Positions 23,761 to 37,800 of a stretch of DNA of 64,000 bases are shown here, in pieces. Both the position numbers and the translations under genes were made by a program. The stretch comes from Halichondria panicea. Lineage: Eukaryota; Porifera; Demospongiae; Suberitida; Halichondriidae. Under the pieces are notes generated by a model that worked only from the letters and a program-made list of their open reading frames with translations, did not search any database and was not told where the DNA came from. Each line of letters starts with the position of its first letter. Positions within the stretch are counted from its first letter, which is position 1. The stretch covers positions 5,523,047 to 5,587,046 of the forward strand of contig NC_087388.1 of assembly GCF_963675165.1 (NCBI RefSeq), written 5' to 3'.

Positions 23761-26700
23761 TTAAGTTATGTTCATCTCTTCCCTGAGGCCGTATGCACTG
23801 TTCTCAGTTGTTAGAGGGTTCCTTAATGGAAGGTTACCATAGCGATGAGGGGCTTCAGTGAGCATGGGGACATAGTCATATTCTGCAGTAAAATAAATTT
23901 GACACATTGCTGACGTAAGCCTTAGGTAATACAGTTTAAATGTCTGCTACGACTCAAGGAAGTGCATTTCACATCAAGAATTCAAGTATGTCATACTACG
24001 GCACTCTCAAACCGCATTTTAAGTGGGTGCATAGGTGTAGTGGTTAATAGTTAAAAATGATATCAGCATACACGCATGTGGTAATTAATTTGTATACCTC
24101 CAGCCCACATTTCATGGCTAACAGTTTACACAACTGAAGCATATATTAACTTAGTGAAGTCAGTCCTAGATGTAGTAAGAATGGAATGTGCGTGGGAGTT
24201 GCATACTCCTACTATAATATACAACTCTTGCCCTCGGGCTCGAGTTGTATTAGCAGTACAATTCCTGGGACCGAGGCTACACGAGGGCATGAAGTAATAA
24301 CCTACAATTATACTATAATAATTCCAAGGATCAAATTTCAAGGATCATTACCTGATGGACCAATCAGATGGCAGGTTTATACCCGGCTGCATTGGGATTT
24401 GCCACGCATCAATACACTCTAGTTTGTTATAAAAGCAATGCAATTAAGCTAATAGGCTGGTGAGTGGTGCGTGGTGCTCTAGGTTGAATCAGTCTGCATC
24501 CTGGGTAATATCGATAATCATCCAGACATGTTTGGTACAAGATTTTGTAGACACTTTTGTCTGGCTTGCTAAAAAGTTAAAAAGAGTTTTTGTGGATGTT
24601 TAGTATTTCATATGGTAAAATGTTGTAGTTTAAGGTGACACAATTATTTTCACAGGTAGATTTGTCTGCTGTTTAAGCTCATTTTGCTGGTATTAAATTC
24701 TGTTAAATTCTGCTCAAGTTCATAGTATTTTTCTATAGTTCTATACAATGAGATTCATTGCCTCAAATCATAATCCATAGTTATAACAAATTAATAAATC
24801 AATGCATGTGGAATATAAATAGGTTGAAGTTTGAAAGTGAGTTCCCATGGTAGGGAAGTAGATGCGTAGCATAGCATAATTATATAGCATAGCCAGGATA
24901 TATACACTCATACTATGGTCATAGGAATTTATTGCAACGTAAACCACCTCGCCCTCGGGGGATTGGTGAGTTTACTGCCAGAACCATAGATGAGTGAGTG
25001 TAACACTATAACATAATTATACATTCGGGGGGTCAAGGACTATTTTAATTAAAAACCGGGAAGCAATTCGGATCCGGGCTCACTGCATGTCTTGCTCTTG
25101 AAGCTTCTATACTCACTTTAAACAAACGTAGCCTCTTTCTTTACTGCTTGAATGCTGAAAAGTTCTAACCTGTCCTAAACTCTTGTCTGGTTTCCTGGAG
25201 TAGATTGATACTATTGGATTTTTGCATATATCCTCGTTCTTGCACATGCTACTGATTCTATAACGAAATTAGTGGTTTTAAACGCATGCCATGCAAAAAT
25301 TTGGTTTCCATCGTTTGTTTGCAGAATTTTGAGGGCAGCCAATAATTATAGCCACTTGCACAGGGCCATAAGAGTTCATTTACAATAGTATACAACGTTG
25401 TACACTATCAACTTTCTTTGTAAACTATGAAGGAAACTATTGTAGATGAACTAAAATTCAACAACATTGTAAACTATGATGTACACTCGCAAGTACAAAC
25501 ATAGTTTACAAGCTGTAAACTACCACTTCTGGCCCTGTGTTGTTTTGCACATCATAACTTTTTCTGTGCATCCCATCACGAACTACAAAAGATATCATTA
25601 TTATTATAGACCTACTCTTAAATCCAAGGTATTAATTAACGAATCAACTTTTGCATGGTAAGAAAACATGTACTACAGGTTTGCATATAATGCCTCTTTA
25701 CCTTGACTGGCGGCATGGAAACGATCGCATTACACTTCTATATAATTTTGCTTAGTCTTCCCTTTCATATGGCTTATAAACAACCAATGCCGAGGGCATA
25801 GTTATTGGCGCTGGACAGAAAAAACGGTTAAACAGACAGCTACTAATCGCCTATTTTGGCACGGGTTGATAATTGCATATTTAGACGTAGAAATTGAACC
25901 TTGACCCCCGAATGATATAGCAATTGAAGGTACAAAGTACATATACACTGGTCTATGGCATACAGGTATAATAAAAACTGGGTAACAAATTTGAGTTTAC
26001 ACTTACTGAGCTCCTCCTCCTCTCGACTGGTGTCCACTAGCACCATACCGAGTTCAGTGTAGCCAGCAATGGATGTCAGTAACTTGTCCACAATGGAGGA
26101 CAGTTGTGAGAAGGTTGGCCTCTCCTCTGGGTCCTCCCTCCAACACTTACGCATCACTACAGAACTGTGTAAGAGCAGAGGGAATGTAATGGGGGGGGGG
26201 GGCATTGCACACAGTACTCAGCTATAATTAATATATATATATATACATGTATATATTGCTACAATTGAGGGAACATTAACATTTCGGTGGCACAGGCTGC
26301 GTTGAAAGGTCTCTCTAATCTCCGCCCCTCTCCCAGCAGCTGGATGAGGGACAGCGGGTCCACGGCAGGGTAGGGGGTCCGTCCTCCATTGAATACCTCC
26401 CACACAGTCACACCATACGACCACTGGGCACATGCATGGACAACAAAATATTTATTAATTGTCCACTTGTGTTTGGTCATAATTATTTCAATTTACCACA
26501 AGAGTGTGGAGCATGTGCATGATTAAGGCCATAATGATCATGAATCTACCATGCACCGACTGACCACATCGGTTTTCTCTGTGAAGATGGCATCGTTGAG
26601 ACTCTCTAAGGCCATCCATTTGTAGGGCACCTTCATATTGGCTCGGTCGTTCTGTCTGAAGTAGCCTTTAGCGTAGATGTTCTCAGCCAGACCGAAGTCC

Positions 26701-28796
26701 CCCACCCTGATACCCCCTCCCGAGTCCAGCCTATAGTGTATAAGATGAAACCACACGGCATGCAATCATGTATACATGCTATAATCAGTGTGCAACTTGT
26801 GATGCTGTTTACAATAATTATATCAATGCCATTGAATATGTTTCAGTGAATGCTTCAAATTGTAAAAATTAATGGTGTGTTTTTAAACTTTGGATGTATT
26901 GATATCTTCCTGTACACACATGCAGTCGATGGGTTCACTCACATGCAGTTTCTGGCTGCAAGGTCGCGATGGACAAAATGTTGCTTGGCCAAGTAGGCCA
27001 TTCCCAGTGCTATATGATGGCACATCTTTAGTAGCAGTTTCCTCACTTCCAAAATCTGTGGAGAATGATAATGACAGTTGACCAAACAATTTAATTGTGC
27101 TCAGACCACTCCGTATTGTCTCTATAATTATATACAATGCTCACACATTGACCTTACTTAAGAGACCACCTATCTATTGAAACCACTCAGTACTGTCCAT
27201 AAAATATTTGCATGCATTATGTATCCCATAATTATGTCCACACTATGGTTATATGCCGTATAGGTAATTAAAAGCTGTTCTTGCTATATATCTATAACGA
27301 TAACACACACACCTGATCAATCTCACAGTCATCGTCCAGCTCCAGATTATTCCTCTCTCTCTTGAGGTAGTCGAAAAGGCTCCCGTTGGCCATATATGGC
27401 ATCACTATGGCAATGCCAGGGCCAGCATCGAGACATACACCAATCAGGGACATGACGTGAGGATGGTCAAAGTCCTGCATCTTGTTCACCTCACACACCA
27501 TGCTCTGAACATCCGACAACAAAAACAGACCTGCAGAGTAGTTATGAACTAACTTATCAGAAATGCAATGTTGCTTGTATTGTATTGTTAGCAGTTTCCA
27601 GAAATTGTAATTCTATATATAGGGGACAGCGAAATAAACCTAGCATGAGAACCAAACTCCATGATGACCACGTTATATTGGAGAAAAGTTTCGTTAGTGT
27701 CAAGTTTCATGTAAATTTCAATTGGTGTACCTTTTAGTGTCTTTATGGCCACCCTCTGTACAGGTACATTGTTCCAGTCTGTCAGGACACCCTTGTACAC
27801 AATGCCAAATTCACCTTTATAGTGACATCTCAAAAATTTAGTGTAATGAACATATTTTTTGTTTACCTTGTCCAATTGCAGTTACTGTACTGGAGAGCTT
27901 CAATATGGAGGCTGGTATTTTGAATGAGTCTGGGATGGACTCAGCAATTTCATCGAGCTCTAATTCTGTATAGGTCAGTAAAAGTTAGACTATACACATA
28001 ATTATACTAAGATAAGAAACTTACTAACACGTGCAGTATTTCTATCCCCTACCATCTGAGTTTTCCTATAATGTAACTGTAAAAGTGACATAACTTAACA
28101 GCTATACATCACTCACTCTGTAGCCACAAGCTCCACAACTTGTTGATGCATGACAATTGACGCTGACTTCCTTCGAAAGTTCAGATACAAGCAGACAATA
28201 ACAATCATCAGTACACAAACGATCAGTACGAAAATGATTACAATAACTGAAATGATGATCTCCAGTGGAACCGTTGCCCCAGGAACTGCTACCACAGTAA
28301 CTGTGTAAGCCAGTTGCCGGTCCAATACTTGGGAGATGTTGCTCCCAATGGTCACCTGACAGGACAGTGACACAAAGTTATATTATTTTATGCTTTTAGC
28401 ATTCCCCTATAATAATAACTAGGAGAATGCAGAGCATGTTTGGGGCGAGGAGCAATTTTGTATTTGTTGCACAGTGATTTTAAGGTACAATGTGGTAATT
28501 TTAAGTATATTTATGAATCGAATGAAGAATCAGTGATTGTGAATAACCGAGTAGTCTGATGTAGATACGACTTCCCTGTGCCAGCTGTATACCCGTGACA
28601 ATTATTCTGAGTGGTGTAGGGTTGTTGTCTTTGACTGTGTATGCTGTAACATCAAGTGGACTTACTAAGAGTGAAACATAATTATCTATGAGTGAACGTT
28701 CAGCACGAAAGAGCTGGCTGTACAAACTAAGCAAGGAGATATTATCACTTTTTGCTGGACCCAAATTACTATACTGTCAGTGTAAATAATCCTTGA

Positions 28797-28827
<31 letters not shown>

Positions 28828-31800
28828 AACTTTTCAGTGGTGCTGAACAAAAATTAAATATTGTGTAAACTGAGTACGTTTGTACAAAATGTATACTTTA
28901 GAGAGTAAGTAGCCCACTGCCTGTCTTAGATTTTTTAAAAGTCAAGCTGGTAACTATTTAATAATAATTTTTTAAAGTATGACCTGTTGTAAGCGTGCCT
29001 GTGTGACCTCAGAAGTTTCTATCTGAGCTGGTCTGACCTGCCCGCCACTGTGTTGTCCTGTTGAGCTATATAGCAGGTTTATTATCACAAAACACAAGAG
29101 TGATCTATCCTCGATGAAACATGGCAAGTAAGCTGCTGTGACCTCCTGCAGGCATGCCTGTGTGATCTCAGGCTCAAAAGGTCCCAATCTGAGCTGCTCT
29201 GACCTGCTGTAGGGCGTGCCTGTAGCCTCAAGAGTCTCTGTGTCTTGGCTGAGCCTTCGTTGCTGAGTGTTAGCTAGCTAGCTAGCTAGCTCTGGTGCCG
29301 CCCCTATGCGCAGCTTTCACGTAAAAGTTGGTAAAGGGTCACGAGTACAAAAAACAAATATCGTGCCGGCCCATGACACACACACACAGACAAAATTGCA
29401 ACGTTCATCACTAGGAAGGGACTCGCTTCGCTTGCCCCAATTATAGTTAAAGTTACTCACATTTATGATGGCTGGGTTCTGCCCTCCTGGCGGCTCCAAG
29501 GGGACAGTGCAGATGATATCACTAACTCTACTATTGGAAGGTGTCTTGGTACACTCCTCCCCTCCCACGGTCACTCGTATCTCACTGGTCTCCACTGAGT
29601 CGAGATTATCACCCTGGATACACACGATAATAGTAGATAGAGTCAGTGTCATTAGCTATATAGGACGTACCACAATGCGTATGAGGGTCTCTGTGCCACT
29701 GGTGACCTCTTGAGAACCCACTAGTCTAAAGATGGAGGGATCTGATTGGACGCTGATGGGGAGGCATGCTTGTGTGTTGGGAGGGGCATTGTCTACCAGC
29801 AGGGCATAGTTCAATGGGGTCAGTGAGGTCGTCCCTAGACTAGGAGTAGAGCATGTGATGGTGGTAGTGTTCACAACAATGCAGTAGCTTCTCTATATAT
29901 AAGGAGAGAGAGTAAGTACATCATGTACAGACATTATTGCTGGCTCACCAGAAGAGACCCCGCTCCTCTATACACCTCCAACACAGGCTGTTGTACCACG
30001 TCCAAATTCAGTCCACTAAAGGTCAGTGTAATGCCTCCGCTGGGAATAGTGTTGCTAGGAAACACTGCCGTCACATTAGGGTTGCTATGATAACTGAAGA
30101 GCACTCTAAAATCGAGTCTGGCATCATCAATGAACACCACCACCTTTGCAGCTGAGGTGAGGTTTGCTGCTGTAGTGGTGCATTCAATTTCCTGGGGCAG
30201 GACAATTCTGCAGGGAAAGGTTTGAACATTGTCTACTTAAGATATAGCCACTTACATTATGTTGCAGATATAGCTTGACCCTCTGCTGACCTCTAAAGAG
30301 ATTCTAGTGTTCTCATGGTTACCCACTTTTAGTCCAGTTCCCCCTACAGTTATTTTAGTACCCCCAGCCACAGGTCCAAAGGTCGGTGTCACACTGCTGA
30401 CAGTAGGATTTAGCGCAGAGAAAGAGCCAGCGTTTACATTGACATTTCGAGAGCCATATATGGTCATAGAGAAGTCATTAGGGCCTGTACTTCCAAATCT
30501 TTCGGTGACACACACAAACTGCCTCCCTGACATATAGTTAATGTTGATGGGAGTGCAGGCCACACCTCCTAATGTAAGGGTGGCGTTCAGAATATCTGCA
30601 AAGGTCACCCCAAGGTCAGTCCCCCTCACGGTGATTGCTGTACCACCCTCAACTGGTCCTGTGAGGGTATATATATATCATAAAAATTATATATAGATGT
30701 AAAATGATTACCAGAATCCGGAGATATTGAGTTGATGAAAGGGACAGGACAATTTCTCCCCTCAGTAATAAAAGCAAAACCATTGCACTTTTGTAGAACG
30801 TCACAGCTATCCTCACACCACCCACACGTGAACTCTGACCCTAGTCTGGATGCAAGGCACTCGGAACATCCACTGCCCAAATCAGGACAATAGTAAAGGG
30901 TCACTGTGTGTGTATGTGTGTGTGGGGGGATAAGCATACAGAGAATGTGTCATGATCAATGGTGTATATACATACCATTGGTTTGTTGCATGACGCTGCT
31001 CAATGGGTGGTTGATGCCATTCCCGGACCAGATAACCATGACAACTACAGTAGAACTGCCAATACCAGCAGAAAGTGTGAGCTGTATACACAAAATTATC
31101 AGCATGTAGAATCCATGATTTATGTTATACTCGAGATATTACCTATTATTTGCTATTCTTTTATGCAAATATTAACAGCCTATTATTCCCATGTCATAAT
31201 ACAAGTAACATCAAACTATAAATAATTTGGCCACACAACTCTATATCTATTACTACACTATAATATAGAATGCCAATGAGTAAGGCCACTCCAAGTGATA
31301 CTCTGGTTTCTGGTCCTGAAGTTTTTCTAATTGCATGCGGGCGGGTGGCTTTTCTCATTATGTCATTATTAATTTCACCTTATGAATCTCATTATTTTGC
31401 AAATGAATATCATTATCACACTATTTTGTACCACATGGACCATTCTGCGCATGCGTAGTAGATAGAAATCAGATAGAAATCCAAGAATAAAATCTGATGC
31501 GGGCGGTGGACCAGAAACCAGAGTATCACTTGGAGTGGCCTAATTAACCGCCTAGTATAATTATATTCCATCAGGCCTACAAACGTTTATACTATGATTC
31601 ATACTGACCTGTATTTCCAAAACCTGCCTATAATAATCGACCATGATTGTTGTTAAAAACGATCGATGCCAAAAGTTTAATGGCTGCCATCAGCAGAGCC
31701 TTGCAGCTCTCTTCTCACTATTGCAGCTACCAATAGCTAGCGTTCTAGTGCAGAGCTAACTACTAAGTAGAGTAGTAACACTCGGTAAACAAGTTTGGCT

Positions 31801-34800
31801 ACGTGCTCTTCTGAAAAGGCTGCAATGGCATTCCAAGTAAGCAAAACGAGGCATAACTCGAGAACAAAGCATTATTTTGCAAATCTACGAATTAAAATCC
31901 AAGAAAACATGACTATAGAAGCCTATAGAAACTCTTACTTGCACTTGATTCATCATTGAGCAGCTGTAGCAGTCTACACACACAGACACATAAACACACT
32001 ACCGTATACCTCGCTTGCGCATGCGCACCGAGGCATAAACTATTACGTCAGCTAACTCTCCAAAAATTATGCTCAAAATTATGTCAGCATAATCTACCAA
32101 CTCGTATAATTACTTTTTAATAAGTGCTGACATCAGCGTTTTACATTCAAATTGTTCAGGAAGCGACTCATCACTATCGCACACCCGGAAGTATTATTGC
32201 ACACTAGGAAGTGATTATTATTTGGAATAAAACGTTTTCAGCAGTGAGAGAACTAGTTTACACACTTATACAGTATAATCATGCATTGCAATGTTTATCA
32301 GTCTCTTTTTCTGTCTGTGTGTGTGTGTGTGTGTAGACTGCTACAGCTGCTCAAGGATCAATGAAGTGCAAGTAAGAGTTTCTATAGGCTTCTAATCATG
32401 TTTTCTTGGCTTGGTATTTGTGGATTTGCAAAATAAAGCTTCGTTCGAGTTGTGCCTAGTTTTGCTTACTCGGAATGCCATTGCAGCCTTTTCAGAAGAG
32501 TCCGTAGCAAAAACTTATTCACCGAGTGTTGCTACTCTACTTAGTAGTTAGCTCTGCACTAGAACGCTAGCTATTGATAGCTTCAAGAGTGAAAAGAGAG
32601 CTGCAAGGCTCTGCATGCTCTTGACTTGAACTTTTGGCGTCGATCGTTATTAACAGCAATCATCGTCGATCATTACCCACTCTTTGAGTTTCCCTGTGAT
32701 TCTGGTAACCAATCCTAGATTACATCATCTATATATATACCTTTCTAATGACGTCATAGTAGCTGGTACGTAATTATAGTAGTAGGTAACTGGCAGTAGC
32801 ACTGGTAGCGCTGGTAGCAGCAGTAGCACTAGTAGCACTGGTAGCAGCAGTAGCACTGGTAGCACTGGTAGCAGCAGTAGCACTGGTAGCAGTAGTAGCA
32901 TTGGTAGCAGTGGTAGCACTGGTAGCAGCAGTAGCACTGGTAGCAGCATGCAGTACGTAGCAGTAGTAGCATTGGTAGCAGCAGTAGCACTAGTAGCACT
33001 GGTAGCAGCAGTAGCACTGGTAGCACTGGTAGCAGCAGTAGCACTGGTAGCAGTAGTAGCATTGGTAGCAGTGGTAGCACTGGTAGCAGCAGTAGCACTG
33101 GTAGCAGCATGCAGTACGTAGCAGTAGTAGCATTGGTAGCAGCAGTAGCACTAGTAGCACTGGTAGCAGCAGTAGCACTGGTAGCACTGGTAGCAGCAGT
33201 AGCACTGGTAGCAGTAGTAGCATTGGTAGCGCTGGTAGCACTGATATAGCAGCAGTAGCACTGGTAGCAGTAGTAGCATTGGTAGCAGTAGTAGCACTGG
33301 TAGCGCTGGTAGCAGCAGTAGCACTGATAGCACTGGTAGCAGCAGTAGCATTGGTAGCAGCACTGGTAGCGCTGGTAGCAGCAATAGCACTGGTAGCACT
33401 GGTAGCAGCAGTAGCATTGGTAGCAGTAGTAGCACTGGTAGCGCTGGTAGCAGCAGTAGCACTGGTAGCAGTAGAAAAAAGAAGGCCGGTGAAGGAGGCT
33501 AACTCCTCAATTCCCTGAGTGAAGTGTGGCCTGGGATCGAGACTATTGAGGAGTATAATATAATCCTGTCCAACGACCACTTATATATTATCTTCAACAA
33601 GATTACAGGACGATGACAAATTAATCAACGTCACATTAATTTTATCTCAAAACTAAAAAACATTTGCAATGTGAACGTTGCTAGGATTGCCAGGAAAAGA
33701 AAAGCGCGAAAAAGCGAAGAAACAAGAAATTCGGCGAGTGCATGCATAACTCCAAATCCGTTACAACGTCATTCACATGTACTGTTTCAATAAGTTATAA
33801 TTATTATTTTTGTTTTGGTACTTTTCCTGGCCAATCCTTTCACATTGCAAGTAATTATTATAGTGATGTTGATGGTGATGTTCATGATAATGATGTGTAT
33901 TTTTTTCAGGCTATAGTAAATGTGTTTATGGTGTTGGTCCCTTACAGTGTTGAGAAAACATGCAAGTGTTGGATGCGTGGGTGATCTTATGTAGACCTGT
34001 CAGTTTTATGTGTGAATCCTTATTTCTTATTGTATTGCAATAACTGTGCATTTTAACCAACCTGTATTTTGATTCTAATATTCCTTATCAATAGTAGGCC
34101 ACTCAGCTGTACATGTTCATGACGTTGTAACGGATTGGAGTTATGCACTCGCCGTGCTACTACTGCTACCAGTGTTACTATTGCTACCAGTGCTACCAGT
34201 GCTACTACTACTACCAATGCTACTGCTGCTACCAGCGCTACCAGTGCTACTGCTGCTACCAGCGCTACCAGTGCTGCTACCAATGCTACTGCTGCTACCA
34301 GTGCTACTGCTACTACTGCTGCTACCAGTGCTGCTACCAATGCTACTGCTGCTACCAGTGCTACCAGTGCTACCAGTCCTACTGCTGCTACCAATGCTAC
34401 TACTCCTACCAATGCTACTGCTGCTACCAGTGCTACTGCTGCTACCAGTGCTACTGCTGCTACCAGTGCTACCAGCGCTACCAGTGCTACTACTGCTACC
34501 AATGCTACTATACTGCTACCAGTGCTACTGCTGCTACCAGTGCTACTGCTGCTACCAGTGCTACTAGTGCTACTGCTGCTACCAGCGCTACCAGTGCTAC
34601 TGCCAGTTACCTACTACTATAATTACGTACCAGCTACTATGACGTCATTAGAAAGGTATATAGATGATGTAGGATTGGTTACATGGAGAAACAACCGTGA
34701 TTCTGGATTGTGCATGCAGCAAAATTAAAAATGTTCAGTGGCGGATCCAGTGGGGAGCTTTGGGGGCTTGAGCACCCCCCTGGCCTTGATGACAAGCCTG

Positions 34801-37800
34801 AAGAATGAATCTAGAGCTAGCTATCAACTCACTGCATGCACTGGATCCTCCTTGGATAGCACGTAGCTACAATTACATTATCATGGCCACACCCAGTTTA
34901 TTACTGAGCATGAGTCATGCAGGAAACACATTGTGCTTGAAAAACAGATGACCTTTTTTTAGTAAAATATTTTTAGCTCCCCCCTATCAAGAATCCTGGA
35001 TCCACCCCTGATGTTCGTCATGATAAATTATAATCAATGTGTGTATAAAAGCTGGCTCGCTTTATGTTATGTAGCTTTGGCACCTCCAAGGCATCAGCAC
35101 CTGCGGTGCTTTCATTGTAATTTGTAATGTGACAATCTACAATACAATTGTATGCTACAGTACAACTCGTTAATCGCTTGAAACTGCAATGGTACACAAC
35201 ATGAGACTTGGAGACTATAGACTATAGCTAAAGCAACATTTCGAGCATAATTGGAAGCCCTATGCGCGCAGTATGTATTGTGACATGCAATCCTCTTTAT
35301 TCCGTGACTAATTCAATTACTTAAAACTACTTCTATAATATTATTAGTAAAAGCAATACTCACTAGTCCACTGCCCACTGTACACAGAATCGAACTGTGG
35401 TTCTCATACATCGCTGTCAGACTAACTCCATTCACAACACAATAGTACTCAAAGCCATCCGTCTAATGGATAGGGAAACCATGGAACAATCAGGTACAGA
35501 GGCTATGAGACTTACCGGGGCAATGAGATTCTTGGCAATCAGTCGAAGGTCCTGGGCCACCATTACTGGTTGAATGTACCCACCAGAGGGGGGCTTGTCC
35601 AATAGGGGGCACACAGCAGTGAAGTCATTACCTCCCATTAACTGTACAGAGGATCAATGTATAGAGTCACAGGTCACCATGATCACTGGGCTATCACCTG
35701 TAGGAAGTGAGATGAATTCCTGCAAGGAGCTGCTGTTCCACTGCATTGCTTGTTGAGGTTACACCATCCACACGGACTGTTGGGCATGATGCAATCCTTA
35801 CAGCTGTATAGAACGAGAAAGAAAGATTACTATTGAACATTGCACAATTATTAGTACAAAGTCTCGCAAATGTTTAGTGATCGGAATACAATAATGATTT
35901 TGGTGATTTAAAGTTGATAATCATGAACTTACTGGAAAACTAAACACGAATATTGAAAATGGGTGCATGGATACCTTTCTCCTGCTGAGCAATTGTAGAT
36001 TGTGAGTGCTTGGTTAGTGATGTCAAATGGTACATTGAACAAAGAGCTCTGAAATCCCAGGTTGATGGTTGCAGTCACTCCAGGGTAGTCAGGCACCAGT
36101 CCTTGAATATCACAACTAAACACTGTTCCTGGGATGACCTCAATAGCAGGTACAGAAATTACGATGGGGAAGAAATGTTCTTCATTGTCTACCACATGAC
36201 AAGAGAAACTCTCCCCAGGCAAGAGGTTTGGCAGGCCGGGGGAGGTCAGGGTCACCGTAAGCTATGGGAATAGGGGTGGAACTGCATGCATGCTATCACA
36301 CACAGATACACAATCCTCACCACTCTAGCAGGAATTGATTGGTCAAGAACAAGTTGCATAGCGTCCACAGTGGCAGTAACACAGTCGGTATTATCTCGTG
36401 TCCATCTATCGGAGAGATTAGAGTTCTGACACTGCGTCTGACGAGAGCATTTGTTCTCCACCACGCACCACCCACACAACGGGTTGGGGTCATTGGTACA
36501 ACTGGTACAGTCAGTACGCTGAGGGCACTCTTCTATTGGTACTTGGAACACCTATATACAAACAGCTGGGTATGGTAATGGATAGGGTAGGACATACAAG
36601 CCTAACTCACGGAGTTTTTAGTGGCTGCTGTGATGTAGCTCAGTCCCTCCTGCCATGACAAATAATATACATCAGAGGTCACTGGCTGATTGTAGAATGA
36701 GCTATCAGCATCCAGGGTAGATGTACCACTGACATCGTACTGTGGAGACAAGCAGCCATTATTATATTATATGCACTATATAGCTGACTCAACTAATATA
36801 TGCACTCACTCCTCTTATCCTCGAGTCAGCAGTTGCCACAAACACAAAGGAAAACTGCTCCACCTTCACAGCTACTGAAGCAATGGGGACAAGGCTGGCT
36901 CCAAAATTGATACGAACTGGTGCTATTACGTCAATACCACCATTTGGAATGAGAAGGCCAACTGGGCTGGGTGTGTCACATCTGTCCCCTGTTTCCTGGA
37001 AAATATAGTGTTATGTTAAAAGTATATATACCAATAATCTATAACAAACCTGAGGCTGAGATAGGGCATCGCAGCTTTCCGAAGAACGTGTTCTCCATGC
37101 TAAACCAATTTCTTCTTGAAAAGTCTGTGAGACAATACAAGAGTCATATTTAGTGTCCATAGCTTCATTTACAATAGTGACATCGACCAAACAAATAGAG
37201 TTTCTGTTGAAACCAGGTGTACAAATGGTTATCACAGCAGTGGGTCCAGATATCGCACTGAAGTCATCCACTAATGACACTCCACACACACGAGTAGCTC
37301 CACTGATTGCTTGAAAGGCGCAATCAGTGATTCCCAGTTCATACAAAGCTGTCACTCCACAAGTACTGGGACCTCCACAATCAGGCATGTTGCAAACACG
37401 TAAAAGTTTTATAGATCGACCAACAGTATTGGGTTGGTAGTCAGCAACAGCATAGTAGGCAAATCCACCACTCACAAATCCACTATAGAATTGTCGTGCA
37501 AAGTCACTAACCCTAAAAACTAGTTCATTGCGTGTGCCTGGTGGATTGTTATCTGACGATCTATTGAACCCCTCTCCAAATTGTTGCAATACCATTCTCT
37601 CTCCTGCACCAGTCGTTGCTCCAGTGTAGAAAGTGTCTCCTGACGTAAAGATAGCTGCTCCAAAGTCCGGATCTGCTGAGGCTATAGCATTACTGACATT
37701 CCTGATAGGACCAGTACTGATGTTGCTTGCATTGTAGACAGAGCAAGAAAGATCCTCTAAACACACCACCAATATCCCAGTAGAGCTCAGGGCCAGTCCT

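Noticed and set aside
32725-34728. Long open frames of Leu-Pro-Val, Ala-Thr-Ser or Cys-Tyr-Gln repeats on both strands
   Set aside because: They are translations of the 18-base minisatellite, whose unit length is a multiple of three, so every frame stays open. No start context, splice sites or domains.
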